Notes under the pieces: model-generated
Told to the model about the DNA's origin: nothing
Databases searched by the model: none
The model's input: the letters and a program-made list of their open reading frames with translations, nothing else
Program-made: the position numbers and the translations under genes
NCBI RefSeq assembly: GCF_022385335.1
Contig: NZ_CP092431.1
Span: 8,742,001-8,806,000 of the forward strand
Reading direction: 5' to 3'
DNA: 64,000 bases
Source: Streptomyces deccanensis
GTDB taxonomy: Bacteria; Actinomycetota; Actinomycetes; Streptomycetales; Streptomycetaceae
Shown here: positions 20,685 through 29,602 of the stretch, in pieces
How positions within the stretch are numbered: position 1 is the stretch's first letter
Layout: every line of letters begins with the position of its first letter

Positions 20685-20693
20685 GCTCCCGCC

Positions 20694-20709
20694 CGGAAAG
20701 CGCTTTCCG
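20694..20709. promoter_or_regulatory. LacI-family-type palindromic operator
   Basis: The sequence cggaaagcgctttccg is a perfect 16-bp palindrome with the central CG step typical of LacI/GalR operators. It lies 10 bp after the GH4 stop and 59 bp before the alpha-mannosidase start. No LacI-type gene is in the window. It would allow separate control of the mannosidase gene by a regulator encoded elsewhere. Confidence 0.6.
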
Positions 20710-20767
20710 ACCTGTCCCGTCCCTGCCTCTCCACCCGCTCCCGCACCGCCCTCTCTGGAGACCTCAC

Positions 20768-23700
20768 ATGCATGACGAACGCCGCCGGATCGAGGAACGC
20801 GTAGAGCGCGTCCACACCCAACGCATCAAGCCCGCCGTCTACGCGGCCTCCGTCCCCTTCGAGGTCGCGGCCTGGCAGGCGCCGGGCGAACCGGTCCCCT
20901 TCGAGGAGGCCGCGGCCGCCTCGTACGCCCCGTTCGCCATGGACACCCCCTGGGGCCCGCCGTGGGGCACCACCTGGTTCCGGATGCGCGGACAGGTCCC
21001 CGCCGAATGGGCGGGCCGCCGCGTCGAGGCCGTCATCGACCTCGGCTTCGTCGGCGACTGGCCGGGCAACCAGGCCGAGGCCCTCGTCCACCTCGCCGAC
21101 GGCACCCCGCTGAAGGCCGTCAACCCGCTCAACCAGTACGTGCCGATCGGCAACCCGGTCCGGGGCGGCGAGAGCATCGACTACCTCGTCGAGGCGGCCT
21201 CCAACCCCGACATCCTCGCCGACAACTTCTCCAAGATCACCCCGCTCGGCGACATCCTCACCGCCGGCGACAAGCCGCTCTACACCTTCCGGCGCGCCGA
21301 CATCGCCGTCCTCGACGAGGAGGTCTTCCACCTCGACCTGGACCTCCAAGTGCTGCGCGAGCTGATGGTCCACCTCGGCGAGCACGAGCCCCGCCGCCAC
21401 GAGATCCTGCACGCCCTGGACCGGGCCATGGACGCCGTCGACCTCGACGACGTCTCCGGCAGCGCCACGGCCGTCCGCGAGATCCTCGCCCCGGTCCTCG
21501 CCAAGCCCGCCCACGCCAGCGCCCACACCATCTCCGGTGTCGGCCACGCCCACATCGACTCCGCCTGGCTCTGGCCGATCCGCGAGACCAAGCGCAAGAC
21601 CTCCCGCACCTTCTCCAACGTCACCGCGCTGGCCGACGAGTACGAGGACTTCATCTTCGCCTGCTCCCAGGCCGTGCAGTACGAGTGGGTGCGCGACAAC
21701 TACCCGCAGGTGTGGGAGCGGATCAAGAAGGCCGTCGACAAGGGCCAGTGGGTCCCGGTCGGCGGCATGTGGGTCGAGTCCGACGGCAACCTGCCCGGCG
21801 GCGAGGCCATCGCCCGCCAGCTCGTCCACGGCAAGCGGTTCTTCATCGAGCACTTCGGCATCGAGACCAAGGGCGTCTGGCTGCCGGACTCCTTCGGCTA
21901 CAACGCCTCCTACCCGCAGCTCGCCAAGCTCGCCGGCAACGACTGGTTCCTCACCCAGAAGATCTCCTGGAACCAGACCAACCGCTTCCCCCACCACACC
22001 TTCTGGTGGGAGGGCATCGACGGCACCCGCATCTTCACCCACTTCCCGCCGGTCGACACCTACAACGCCCGCTTCAGCGGCGAGGAGATGGACCGCGCGG
22101 TCCGCAACTACCAGGAGAAGGGCGCCGGTACGCGCTCCCTGGCCCCCTTCGGCTGGGGCGACGGCGGCGGCGGCCCCACCCGCGAGATCATGGAACGCGC
22201 CCGCCGCCTCGCCGACCTCGAAGGCTCCCCGAAGGTCGTCGTCGAACACCCCGACGAGTTCTTCGCCAAGGCCCGCGCCGAGTACGAGGACGCCCCCGTC
22301 TGGAACGGCGAGCTGTACCTCGAACTCCACCGCGCCACCTACACCTCCCAGGCCCGCACCAAGCAGGGCAACCGCCGCAGCGAGCACCGGCTCCGCGAGG
22401 CCGAGCTGTGGGCGACGACGGCCGCGCTCCACGCGCCGGACTACGACTACCCGTACGAGAAGCTCGACCGCCTCTGGAAGACGGTCCTCCTCCACCAGTT
22501 CCACGACATCCTGCCGGGCTCCTCGATCGCCTGGGTGCACCGCGAGGCGGAGGCGGAGTACGCACGGGTGGCGAAGGAGCTGGAGGAGCTGACGCGGGAG
22601 GCCGTCGCGGCGCTCGGCGGCGGTGACCCGCGTGTGTTCAACACCAGCCCGCGCGACCGTGCCGAGGTCGTCCGCACGGCCGGGGGCGCGCCCGTGTACG
22701 TCACGGTTCCCGCGAACGGCAGCGCCCCCTCACCCCCGCCGAACCCCCGCACCCCGTCACCGTCTCCGGCCGCGTCCTCGACAACGGCCTGGTCCGGGTC
22801 GAGATCGCCGAGGACGGCACCCTCGCCTCGGTCCGCGACCTGGTCGCCGACCGCGAGGTCCTCGGCGACAAGGGCAACCTGCTGCGCCTGCACACCGACC
22901 TCCCCAACTACTGGGACGCCTGGGACGTCGACAAGCACTACAGGAACCGCTACACGGACCTGCTGGACGCCGATTCGATCACCGTGGTCGAGGAGGACCC
23001 CCTCCTCGGGGCCATCCGCGTCGAGCGCGCGTTCGGCAAGGGCTCCCGCATCACCCAGACGATCACCCTGCGCGCCGGCAGCCCCCGGATCGACTTCGAG
23101 ACGGACATCGACTGGCACGAGGCCGAGAAGTTCCTCAAGGCCGGCTTCCCCATCGACGTCCGCGCCGCCCACTCCTCCGCCGAGATCCAGTTCGGCCACA
23201 TCCAGCGCCCCACCCACACCAACACCAGCTGGGAGGCGGCCCGCTTCGAGGTCTCCGGCCACCGCTGGGTGCACGTCGGCGAACCCGGCTACGGCGTCGC
23301 GGTCATCAACGACTCGACGTACGGCCACGACGTCTCCCGCACCGTCCGCGAGGACGGCGGTACGACCACCACGGTCCGCCTCAGCCTGGTCCGCGCCCCG
23401 CGCATCCCGGACCCCGAGGCCGACCAGGGCAGGCACCGCCTCACGTACTCGCTCCTCCCCGGCGCGAGCATCGAGGACGCGGTCGCCGAGGGCTACGCCC
23501 TCAACCTGCCGCTGCGCGTCGCGGACGCGGCGGGCGCCCCCGCACCGGTCGTGTCCGTGGACGGCGAGGGCGTCACCGTCGAGGCGGTCAAGCTCGCCGA
23601 CGACGCCTCCGGCGACGTCGTGGTCCGCGTCTACGAGTCGAGCGGCGGCCGGGCCCGGGGCGTCCTGCGCACCGGCTTCCCGCTCGCCGGGGCCCAGCTC

Positions 23701-23820
23701 ACCGACCTGCTGGAACGCCCCCTGTCGGAGGCGGCCACGGACGGCGACGGCGTCCCGGTGACACTGCGCCCGTTCGAGGTGCAGACGCTGCGGCTGGCGG
23801 TTCTTCCCACGAAGAATTAA
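20768..23820 (+). pseudogene. GH38 alpha-mannosidase, one-base frameshift
   Basis: The first ~650 residues read cleanly as a GH38 alpha-mannosidase: SGVGHAHIDSAWLWPIRETK holds zinc ligands, WLPDSFGYNASYPQLAKLAG the nucleophile Asp, and QARTKQGNRRSEHRLREAEL the helical bundle. The frame then breaks at the C run 22725-22729. The correct continuation (VSGRVLDNGLVRVEIAEDG onward, ending LAVLPTKN at 23820) is in the frame one base earlier. Restoring one C (5 to 6) gives a normal ~1017-residue enzyme. Codon bias is intact on both sides, so the lesion is either very recent or a sequencing error. It removes mannose residues in the cytoplasm (no signal peptide). Confidence 0.82.
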
Positions 23821-23838
23821 GGAACCGGTAAATCGGCT

Positions 23839-23869
23839 GGTCGCGGCGGGTGCACCGCCCGCCGCGACC
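23839..23869 (+). terminator. Hairpin after the mannosidase gene
   Basis: A perfect 12-bp G/C stem (ggtcgcggcggg at 23839-23850 with 23858-23869) and a 7-base loop lie 19 bp after the stop. There is no T run, as is usual for Streptomyces terminators. Confidence 0.65.
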
Positions 23870-23962
23870 ACTGCGCGTTCCCTCCACGACACCTGGAATT
23901 CGCCCACTGCCCCTGTGATACGGGGCAACGCGACAGTGCGAAGAAAGTTGTGAGGTGTCATC

Positions 23963-24844
23963 GTGCGAGATCCGCGCATGTCCGTGATCGGCAAGGGGCT
24001 CAGGCGCCGTGGCAGGCTGATCGCCGAGGCGGTGAGCCCGCCGCGCAAGCCGCTGAACGCCGTGCCCGCGCCCCGGACCGACAGCGCGCCCGCCGAGGCG
24101 CCGTACGTCGCCCCGCGCGCGACCCGGCTGGTGGACGCCCCGGTCTTCGTCCTGTCCTCGGTGCGCTCCGGCTCGACGCTGCTGCGGGTGATCCTCAACA
24201 GCCACAGTCAGATCCGCGCGCCGCACGAGATGCACCTGCGGACCGTCCACGTCCATCTCTCCCGGGACTTCACCGGGGACGCGATGAAGGCGCTCGAACT
24301 CGACAAGACCGAGCTGGAGCACGTCCTGTGGGACCGCATCCTCCACCACGAGCTCACCCGCAGCGGCAAGCAGGTCATCGTCGACAAGACCCCGCCCAAC
24401 ACGCTGATCTGGCCACGGCTGCACCGATGTTGGCCGAACGCCCGCTATCTGCTGCTGCTGCGTCACCCCGGGGCGGTGGTGCAGTCCCTCACGAGCCGTC
24501 GCACCGACCCCGACCACGAGGCGATCCGCGCGGAGGTCCTCGCCTACAGCGAGAAGCTGGAGGAGGCCCGGTCGAACCTTCCCGTGCACGTGATCCGGTA
24601 CGAGGAGCTGACGGCGGAGCCGGAGAAGGTCACGCGGGGCATCTGTGAGTACCTGGGGGTGGAGTGGGAGGCGGGGATGCTCGACTACGGCAGCCAGGAC
24701 CATGGCGCCTTCCGTCCCCAACTCGGTGACTGGTCCACCACGATCAAGTCCGGCCGCATCCAACCGGCCCGCCCCGCGGACCCGACAGCGGAACTCCCAC
24801 CCCGCCTCCAGAAACTGGCCGAAGCCTGGGGCTACACCCCCTGA
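23963..24844 (+). CDS. PAPS-dependent sulfotransferase family protein
   Basis: GTG at 23963 gives 293 residues; an in-frame ATG 15 bp later is an alternative. The 5'-phosphosulfate-binding loop is at about residues 65-73 (SSVRSGSTL), followed by LNSHSQIRAPHE. The 3'-phosphate site region is LLLLRHPGAVVQSLTSRR, and DKTPPNT fits the core beta-alpha motif. The family moves sulfate from PAPS to sugars, lipids or peptides. A basic, proline-rich 50-residue N-terminus precedes the fold and no signal peptide is seen. It is monocistronic and converges on the ATP-grasp gene; no substrate can be assigned. Confidence 0.82.
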   Translation: MRDPRMSVIGKGLRRRGRLIAEAVSPPRKPLNAVPAPRTDSAPAEAPYVAPRATRLVDAPVFVLSSVRSGSTLLRVILNSHSQIRAPHEMHLRTVHVHLSRDFTGDAMKALELDKTELEHVLWDRILHHELTRSGKQVIVDKTPPNTLIWPRLHRCWPNARYLLLLRHPGAVVQSLTSRRTDPDHEAIRAEVLAYSEKLEEARSNLPVHVIRYEELTAEPEKVTRGICEYLGVEWEAGMLDYGSQDHGAFRPQLGDWSTTIKSGRIQPARPADPTAELPPRLQKLAEAWGYTP

Positions 24845-24850
24845 CCTTCC

Positions 24851-25070
24851 TCGCCCCCGCCGCCCCTACCCGTCCCATCCCCAGGGGCCGCGCGCCCCTT
24901 CGCCCCCCGCGTCAAAGACTCGGGGCTCCGCCCCGGACCCCGTTCGCGCAGTTCCCCGCGCCCCTGAAAGGGGCGCGGGGAACTGCGCGAGAAGCCCCAC
25001 CGGGCGGACGGCTGGGGGTCGAAGGGGCGCAGCCCCTTCAGGATGGGACGGGTAGGGGCGGCGGGGGCGA
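24851..25070. repeat. Nested inverted repeat between convergent genes
   Basis: Outer arms 24851-24880 and 25041-25070 are exact 30-bp complements. Inside is a second perfect stem of 22 bp (24944-24965 with 24969-24990) with a 3-base loop, made of two inverted copies of the dispersed GC element. Smaller stems such as aaggggcgcagcccctt (25022-25038) fill the rest. The outer structure nearly spans the gap between the sulfotransferase and ATP-grasp stops, so it probably ends transcription from both sides. Confidence 0.8.
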
Positions 25071-25076
25071 GAAGGC

Positions 25077-26243
25077 TCAGACGGCGAGTGGCCGGTCCGC
25101 GGCGGTCGGCTTGCAGGCCACCGGCGGCGCCACAGCCACCGGCCGCGCATCCACCGCGACGGCCACCTCGGCGACCGGCACCTCGGCCACAGGCACCTCC
25201 GCCACCTGATGCGGCAACGACACCGGCCGCACCGGCCGCGGCCCCGACACCACCGTGTAGTCCTGCCCCAACCGCGCCGGCAGCACCTCCCCCGGCTCCT
25301 CGCCGAGCGCCAACCGCACAGCCGCCCACGGCGCGTTGATCCCGCACAGCGCGAGCTGGTGCAGCCCACCCGCCGGACGCGTGTTGACGTCCATCAGGAC
25401 CGGCTCGTCGCCGTACATCCGGAACTGGATGTTCGTCAGGTAGTGCAGCCCGAACCGCTCCGCGATCCGCCGCGCCGGCTCGATCCACGCGGGATGGAGC
25501 GTGAACCCGCGCCGACGGCCGTTCTTGGTGCGGCCCACGGCCATCCGGACCCGCCCGTCGGGGCCGGTGAGGCAGTCGACGGACACCTCAGGCTGCTCCA
25601 GCCGCGGCATCACCATCCAGTCGACCGGCTCCTCGGCCGCCCGCACCGCCTCCACGACCATGTCGAGCTGCACGTACGGGCTCGGGAAACCGCTGAGGTG
25701 ATCGAGCGAGAAGGGGGCGCGCGTGACGACGCGGAAGCCGACACCGCCCGCCCCGGACGCCGGCTTGAAGCACGCCTTGTGCCCCCCGGCCTCCAACTCC
25801 TCGACCGCGGCCACGAGTTCATCGGCGTTCGTGACGCGGAACCACGGCGGGACCGGCACCCCGTGCTCCTGGACCGCCTCGTACGCGGTCACCTTGTCCT
25901 CGAAGACCTCGATGGCCCCGGCGCTCGGCGCCAGCAGGGCCGTACCGACGGCCGCGAACTCCTCGCGGTGCGCGGCGAGGGCGGCCTGGTGCAGCCGGGG
26001 CACGAACACGTCGATGCCGCGCTTGGCGCACTGGTCCAGCGCGTACTCCACGTACGCGGCGGGGGAGAGGCCTTCGGGCTCCAGGTCGGCGGTGTCGGCG
26101 GCGGCGAGTACGGGGGAGTCGGCGTCGCCGTGCGTGGCATGGATGTCCACCGGACGAGCGTGCGGATTATGCCGCAGCTGATCCATGAAGAAGACATTCT
26201 CCGCGTACGTGCGGTTGAGCCAGACGCGTACGCGAGAGACCAT
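25077..26243 (-). CDS. ATP-grasp domain protein
   Basis: ATG at 26243 is chosen because AAAGGCGG precedes it; the frame runs on to 26366 without support. The 388-residue product has an ATP-grasp fold: the pre-domain ends with FEDKVTAYEAVQEHGVPVP, the nucleotide lid has ACFKPASGAGGVGFRVV, and NIQFRMYGDEPVLMDVNTRP carries the metal-binding Asp/Asn near the end. Such enzymes ligate a carboxylate to an amine or thiol through an acyl phosphate. The last 50 residues are repetitive (VAEVPVAEVPVAEV). It is monocistronic with no biosynthetic partner nearby, so the product is unknown. Confidence 0.78.
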   Translation of the reverse strand: MVSRVRVWLNRTYAENVFFMDQLRHNPHARPVDIHATHGDADSPVLAAADTADLEPEGLSPAAYVEYALDQCAKRGIDVFVPRLHQAALAAHREEFAAVGTALLAPSAGAIEVFEDKVTAYEAVQEHGVPVPPWFRVTNADELVAAVEELEAGGHKACFKPASGAGGVGFRVVTRAPFSLDHLSGFPSPYVQLDMVVEAVRAAEEPVDWMVMPRLEQPEVSVDCLTGPDGRVRMAVGRTKNGRRRGFTLHPAWIEPARRIAERFGLHYLTNIQFRMYGDEPVLMDVNTRPAGGLHQLALCGINAPWAAVRLALGEEPGEVLPARLGQDYTVVSGPRPVRPVSLPHQVAEVPVAEVPVAEVAVAVDARPVAVAPPVACKPTAADRPLAV

Positions 26244-26583
26244 GCAGGCCGCCTTTCCAAGGTTCGCGGGCAGGGCGAAGCAGGCCGTGCCCGGCCAGGG
26301 GGGATGGAGGTACGCCGAACCGCCGTACGCGAAGGACGGGCGTGGCGGTGGTGTAGGACGGATCATACGGCCACCGGGGCCCAGGTTTCTGTCACGCGCG
26401 TGTTAATCCTCGTGCGACGGCGTTTCGGGCGGGGCGACGGCGCTCCCGTACGGGCCGACGGCGCTCCCGTACGTGCCGACGGCCTCCCCGGAGAGACGGG
26501 GCGGTGGCACGGCAGGTCGGGCTTGTCCACGGGTGCGCACCTGTGTTCTCGTGTTGATGTTCGGTGTCCGGAAGGGAGCGCGG
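26244..26583. repeat. Divergent intergenic region with 20-21-bp tandem repeats
   Basis: The 340-bp gap holds about four degenerate copies of a 20-21-bp unit starting at 26415, 26435, 26456 and 26477. Copies two and three share an exact 18-mer beginning cgacggcgctcccgtacg. Toward the ATP-grasp gene the minus strand has TATGAT (26362-26367), a good -10 box without a clear -35. No gene is seen. Confidence 0.6.
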
Positions 26584-27495
26584 GTGGAGTCGAGGGTCGG
26601 CCGTCACGGAAATCTGCTGGCCGTGAGTGATCTGCACATCGGCTATCCCGAGAACCGCGCGCTGGTCGAGCGGATGCGCCCGGAGAGCGACGACGACTGG
26701 CTGCTCGTGGCCGGCGACGTCTCCGAGAAGGTCGCCGACATCCGCTGGGCGCTCCGCACCCTCGCCGACCGCTTCGCCAAGGTCGTCTGGGTCCCCGGCA
26801 ACCACGAACTGTGGACCCACCCCAGCGAGACCGTCCCGTACAAGGGCGTCGAACGGTACGACCACCTCGTCGCCCTCTGCCGGGAGCTGGGCGTCGTCAC
26901 CCCCGAGGACCCCTACCCCCTCTGGGAGGGCCCCGGCGGCCCGGTGGTGATCGCGCCGCTGTTCCTGCTGTACGACTACTCGTTCCTGCCCGAGGGCTGC
27001 GCCACCAAGGCGGAGGGCCTGGAGTACGCGCACGGCACCGGAGTGGTCTGCACCGACGAGCACGTGCTGTACCCCGACCCCTACCCGAGCCGCGAGGACT
27101 GGTGCCGCGCCCGCGTCGCCGAGACCGAACGCAGGCTCGCCGAACTGCCGGCCGACCTGCCGAAGGTGCTGGTCAACCACTACCCCCTCGACCGGCACCC
27201 GACGGACGTCCTGTGGTACCCCGAGTTCGCCATGTGGTGCGGCACCGAGCTGACCGCCGACTGGCACCGGCGGTTCAACGTCGAGGTCATGGTCTACGGC
27301 CATCTGCACATCCCGCGGACCACCTGGCTGGACGGGGTCCGCTTCGAAGAGGTGTCCGTGGGATACCCCCGCGAGTGGCGACCGCGTCCGGAACCCCCGG
27401 GCAGGCTGCGCCGCATTCTGCCGATGGAGGTCGGAGCCGGTGATCGAGGAACTGCTCCCGGGAGCGGTCGTGGTCGTGGAGGCGCACGCCCATGA
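26584..27495 (+). CDS. Metallophosphoesterase
   Basis: GTG at 26584 with GGGAG upstream gives 303 residues. Calcineurin-like motifs are in order: SDLHIGYPENRA (first Asp/His), AGDVSEK, PGNHELW, LVNHYPLDRHP and VYGHLHIPR. No signal peptide is present, so it is cytoplasmic. Its 3' end overlaps the phosphopantetheinyl transferase start by 56 bp in another frame, which points to a shared operon with that gene and the polyprenyl synthase. In that setting it might dephosphorylate a prenyl diphosphate, a CoA precursor or a pathway intermediate. This is context only. Confidence 0.82.
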   Translation: MESRVGRHGNLLAVSDLHIGYPENRALVERMRPESDDDWLLVAGDVSEKVADIRWALRTLADRFAKVVWVPGNHELWTHPSETVPYKGVERYDHLVALCRELGVVTPEDPYPLWEGPGGPVVIAPLFLLYDYSFLPEGCATKAEGLEYAHGTGVVCTDEHVLYPDPYPSREDWCRARVAETERRLAELPADLPKVLVNHYPLDRHPTDVLWYPEFAMWCGTELTADWHRRFNVEVMVYGHLHIPRTTWLDGVRFEEVSVGYPREWRPRPEPPGRLRRILPMEVGAGDRGTAPGSGRGRGGARP

Positions 27496-28147
27496 AGCGG
27501 CCGCCGCCGTCGAGGGGGTCGAGCTGTACCCCGAGGAGGAGGCGGTCATCGCCCGGGCGGTGCCGAAGCGGCGCCGTGAGTTCACCCTCGTCCGTGCCTG
27601 CGCCCGGCGGGCCATGGAGAAGCTCGGGGTCGCCCCGCGGGCGATAGTGCCGGGCGAGCGCGGTGCTCCCGGCTGGCCGGACGGTCTGGCCGGCAGCATG
27701 ACCCACTGCGAGGGGTACGCCGCCGCCGCCCTGGTCCGCGCCGTCGATCTCGCCTCCCTCGGCATCGACGCCGAGCCCCACGACGCCCTGCCCGAGGGCG
27801 TCCTGACGGCGATCGCCCTCCCCGCCGAGGAGACGCGACTGCGCCGTCTGACCGCCGACCACCCCTCGGTCCACTGGGACCGGCTGCTCTTCAGCGCCAA
27901 GGAGTCCGTCTACAAGGCGTGGTTCCCGCTCACCCGGCGGTGGCTGGACTTCTCGGAGGCCGACATCGAGCTGACCGTCGACCCCGACGGCCGCTCCGGC
28001 GGGCTGCGCGCCGAACTCCTCGTGCCAGGACCGGTGGTGGACGGCCGTCGTGTCGGTGTTCTCGACGGACGCTGGACCGTCCGGCGGGGGCTGGTGGCGA
28101 CGGCGGTTTCGGTTCCCTTTCCGACGGACGACGAGGACGCCAGATGA
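27440..28147 (+). CDS. 4'-Phosphopantetheinyl transferase (Sfp/EntD type)
   Basis: GTG at 27440 follows GGAGGT at a suitable distance; the product is 235 residues. The Mg/CoA site motif GIDAEP (Asp110, Glu112) and the WDRLLFSAKESVYKAW motif (Lys154, Glu155) are the two hallmarks of the superfamily. SMTHC at 86-90 is the EntD-type CoA-contact sequence. It attaches phosphopantetheine from CoA to carrier proteins of NRPS or PKS systems. No carrier-protein gene is in the window, so it may serve distant clusters. Its stop overlaps the polyprenyl synthase start by 4 bp. Confidence 0.9.
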   Translation: MIEELLPGAVVVVEAHAHEAAAAVEGVELYPEEEAVIARAVPKRRREFTLVRACARRAMEKLGVAPRAIVPGERGAPGWPDGLAGSMTHCEGYAAAALVRAVDLASLGIDAEPHDALPEGVLTAIALPAEETRLRRLTADHPSVHWDRLLFSAKESVYKAWFPLTRRWLDFSEADIELTVDPDGRSGGLRAELLVPGPVVDGRRVGVLDGRWTVRRGLVATAVSVPFPTDDEDAR

Positions 28148-29127
28148 ACACGCTTTCCTATGCGGAGCTGCACAGACAGGTCGCGTCGGACATCGACGCG
28201 GAGATCGCCGGCGCCCTGGAAGGCCTCGGCCCGTCGGCCGCGTCGGTCCGAAGATCCATATCCGGGCTGTTGGACCACCAGCAGATGAAATACCCGCTGT
28301 CCGTGCTCCCGCTCCTGGTGCACGGCTCCGAGACCGGGGCCCCGGGACCGGCCGTCCCCCTGTCGGCCGTGCACGTCCTGTGGTGGACCTCCGCCTGCTA
28401 CCTCGACGACCTCGCCGACGGCCACGGCGCGCACACCCCCGCCGGACTCGGCACGGACGAGGCGCTGCTGGCGTCCGTCCTCAGCGGACAGGCCCTGCCC
28501 ATCAGGGTCGTGCAGGCCCAGTCGGTGCCGGACGCGGTGCGCAACGCCCTCACCCGCGAGATCGTCGACTGCTGGATCGACGCCGTCGAGGGCCAACTGC
28601 GGGACCTGCGCGGCGACCTGGCGAACGCCTCCCGCGACGCGGTCGTGGCCGCCTATCGCGGGAAGTCCGGCGCCCCCTTCGGCATGATCACGGCGATGGC
28701 CGCGATCCTCTCCGGTGCCTCAACCGAACGCACCGAACTGTGGCGGGAGTTCGGCGACGTGTTCGGCATCCTCTGGCAGCTCTTCAACGACCAGGAGGAC
28801 CTGCTCTCCGGCCGTGACGAGGACCTGCGCAACGGCACGGTCACCTACCTCCTCGCCTGCGCCCTGGAGGAGGCGTCCCCCGGCGCCGGGGACCGCATCG
28901 CGGAACTCGGACGCGCCGCGCGCGACTCCGAACAGGCCCGTGCGCGCCTGCGCGCCCTGCTGCTCGCTCCCGCCGTGCTGCGGCGGTTCGAGAAGGACCT
29001 CGCGGCGTTCCGCGACGACGCGCACCGCGTCCTCGACGCACTGGGCGGCGACGAGACCTACCTCCCGGCCCTGCGACAACTGGTCGACCAGGCCGCCGGG
29101 ATGTACCTGACCGAGAGCCGGCCCTAG
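28144..29127 (+). CDS. Polyprenyl (isoprenyl) diphosphate synthase
   Basis: ATG at 28144 overlaps the upstream stop (ATGA) and gives 327 residues. The first Asp-rich motif is DDLAD at 88-92 (CYLDDLADGH) and the second is NDQED at 215-219, where Asn replaces the usual first Asp. GKSGAPFG near 173-180 matches the conserved Lys-Ser/Thr region. The family condenses isopentenyl diphosphate with an allylic diphosphate. Residues near the first motif are not the common chain-length pattern, so product length is open. The pairing with an FAD oxidoreductase 0.5 kb downstream suggests a terpenoid route, but that gene is on the other strand. Confidence 0.83.
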   Translation: MNTLSYAELHRQVASDIDAEIAGALEGLGPSAASVRRSISGLLDHQQMKYPLSVLPLLVHGSETGAPGPAVPLSAVHVLWWTSACYLDDLADGHGAHTPAGLGTDEALLASVLSGQALPIRVVQAQSVPDAVRNALTREIVDCWIDAVEGQLRDLRGDLANASRDAVVAAYRGKSGAPFGMITAMAAILSGASTERTELWREFGDVFGILWQLFNDQEDLLSGRDEDLRNGTVTYLLACALEEASPGAGDRIAELGRAARDSEQARARLRALLLAPAVLRRFEKDLAAFRDDAHRVLDALGGDETYLPALRQLVDQAAGMYLTESRP

Positions 29128-29128
29128 A

Positions 29129-29214
29129 CCGGAACCGGCGACGGCCTGGTCCGGAACCGGCGGCGGCCCTGGACCGGGACCGGCGGCGGCCCTGGTCCGG
29201 AACCGGCGGCGGCC
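29129..29214. repeat. 22-23-bp tandem repeat after the prenyl synthase
   Basis: Nearly four copies of a 22-23-bp unit (core ccggaaccggcggcggcc) occupy 29129-29150, 29151-29173, 29174-29196 and 29197-29214, directly after the stop codon. Internal ccgg steps can form small stems, so it may act at the transcription end. Confidence 0.75.
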
Positions 29215-29254
29215 CGCCGGAGGAACACCCGGCGGACCGTCACCACCCGCGCGC

Positions 29255-29482
29255 TCAGACTTCCGGGCACCAGCTCCGCAGCAGTTCGAAGAACTCCTGC
29301 TCGTTGCCCGAGAGGCCCGCCGCCGCCAGCGCCCGCTCCGCCTCGGCGAGCGCGGCGGGCGGCACCACGGGTGGTCGGCGGGACTCCGGCGGCCCGTCGA
29401 ACGCTGCTCGTACGGTGCCCAGCAGCCGCAGATAGGCCTGTACGGCGGCGCGTTCGCGGTCGGTCAGTACGGCGGTCGGCAT
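29255..29482 (-). CDS. Small conserved-looking hypothetical protein (75 aa)
   Basis: ATG at 29482 is preceded by GGGGAG on the minus strand. The 75-residue product has two predicted helices: TDRERAAVQAYLRLLGTVRAAF, a proline-rich linker, then ALAEAERALAAAGLSGNEQE and a closing FFELLRSWCPEV. Codon bias fits a real gene. I do not recognise the family. A longer frame to 29596 lacks a ribosome site. It lies between the prenyl synthase repeat and the FAD oxidoreductase. Confidence 0.6.
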   Translation of the reverse strand: MPTAVLTDRERAAVQAYLRLLGTVRAAFDGPPESRRPPVVPPAALAEAERALAAAGLSGNEQEFFELLRSWCPEV

Positions 29483-29602
29483 CGAACGGCTCTCCCCTGG
29501 TCGGATCGGCGAAACTCCGTGCCCGCCCCGGCAGAGGGGTGGCACCCTCCCAGCTTGCCGTCCACCACTGACAATCCCGCTCTCCCGCGCGCGCAAGTCG
29601 CC

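Noticed and set aside
22720..22745. Programmed -1 frameshift in the alpha-mannosidase
   Set aside because: No proper slippery heptamer or downstream structure, and GH38 genes are not known to use one. A base loss in the C run is simpler.
24845..25076. Nested inverted repeat as an insertion sequence
   Set aside because: No transposase, no room for one, and no target-site duplication was seen.
25077..26366. Longer start for the ATP-grasp gene at 26366
   Set aside because: The first 41 codons have no family similarity and no ribosome site, and overlap the candidate -10 region; ATG 26243 has AAAGGCGG.
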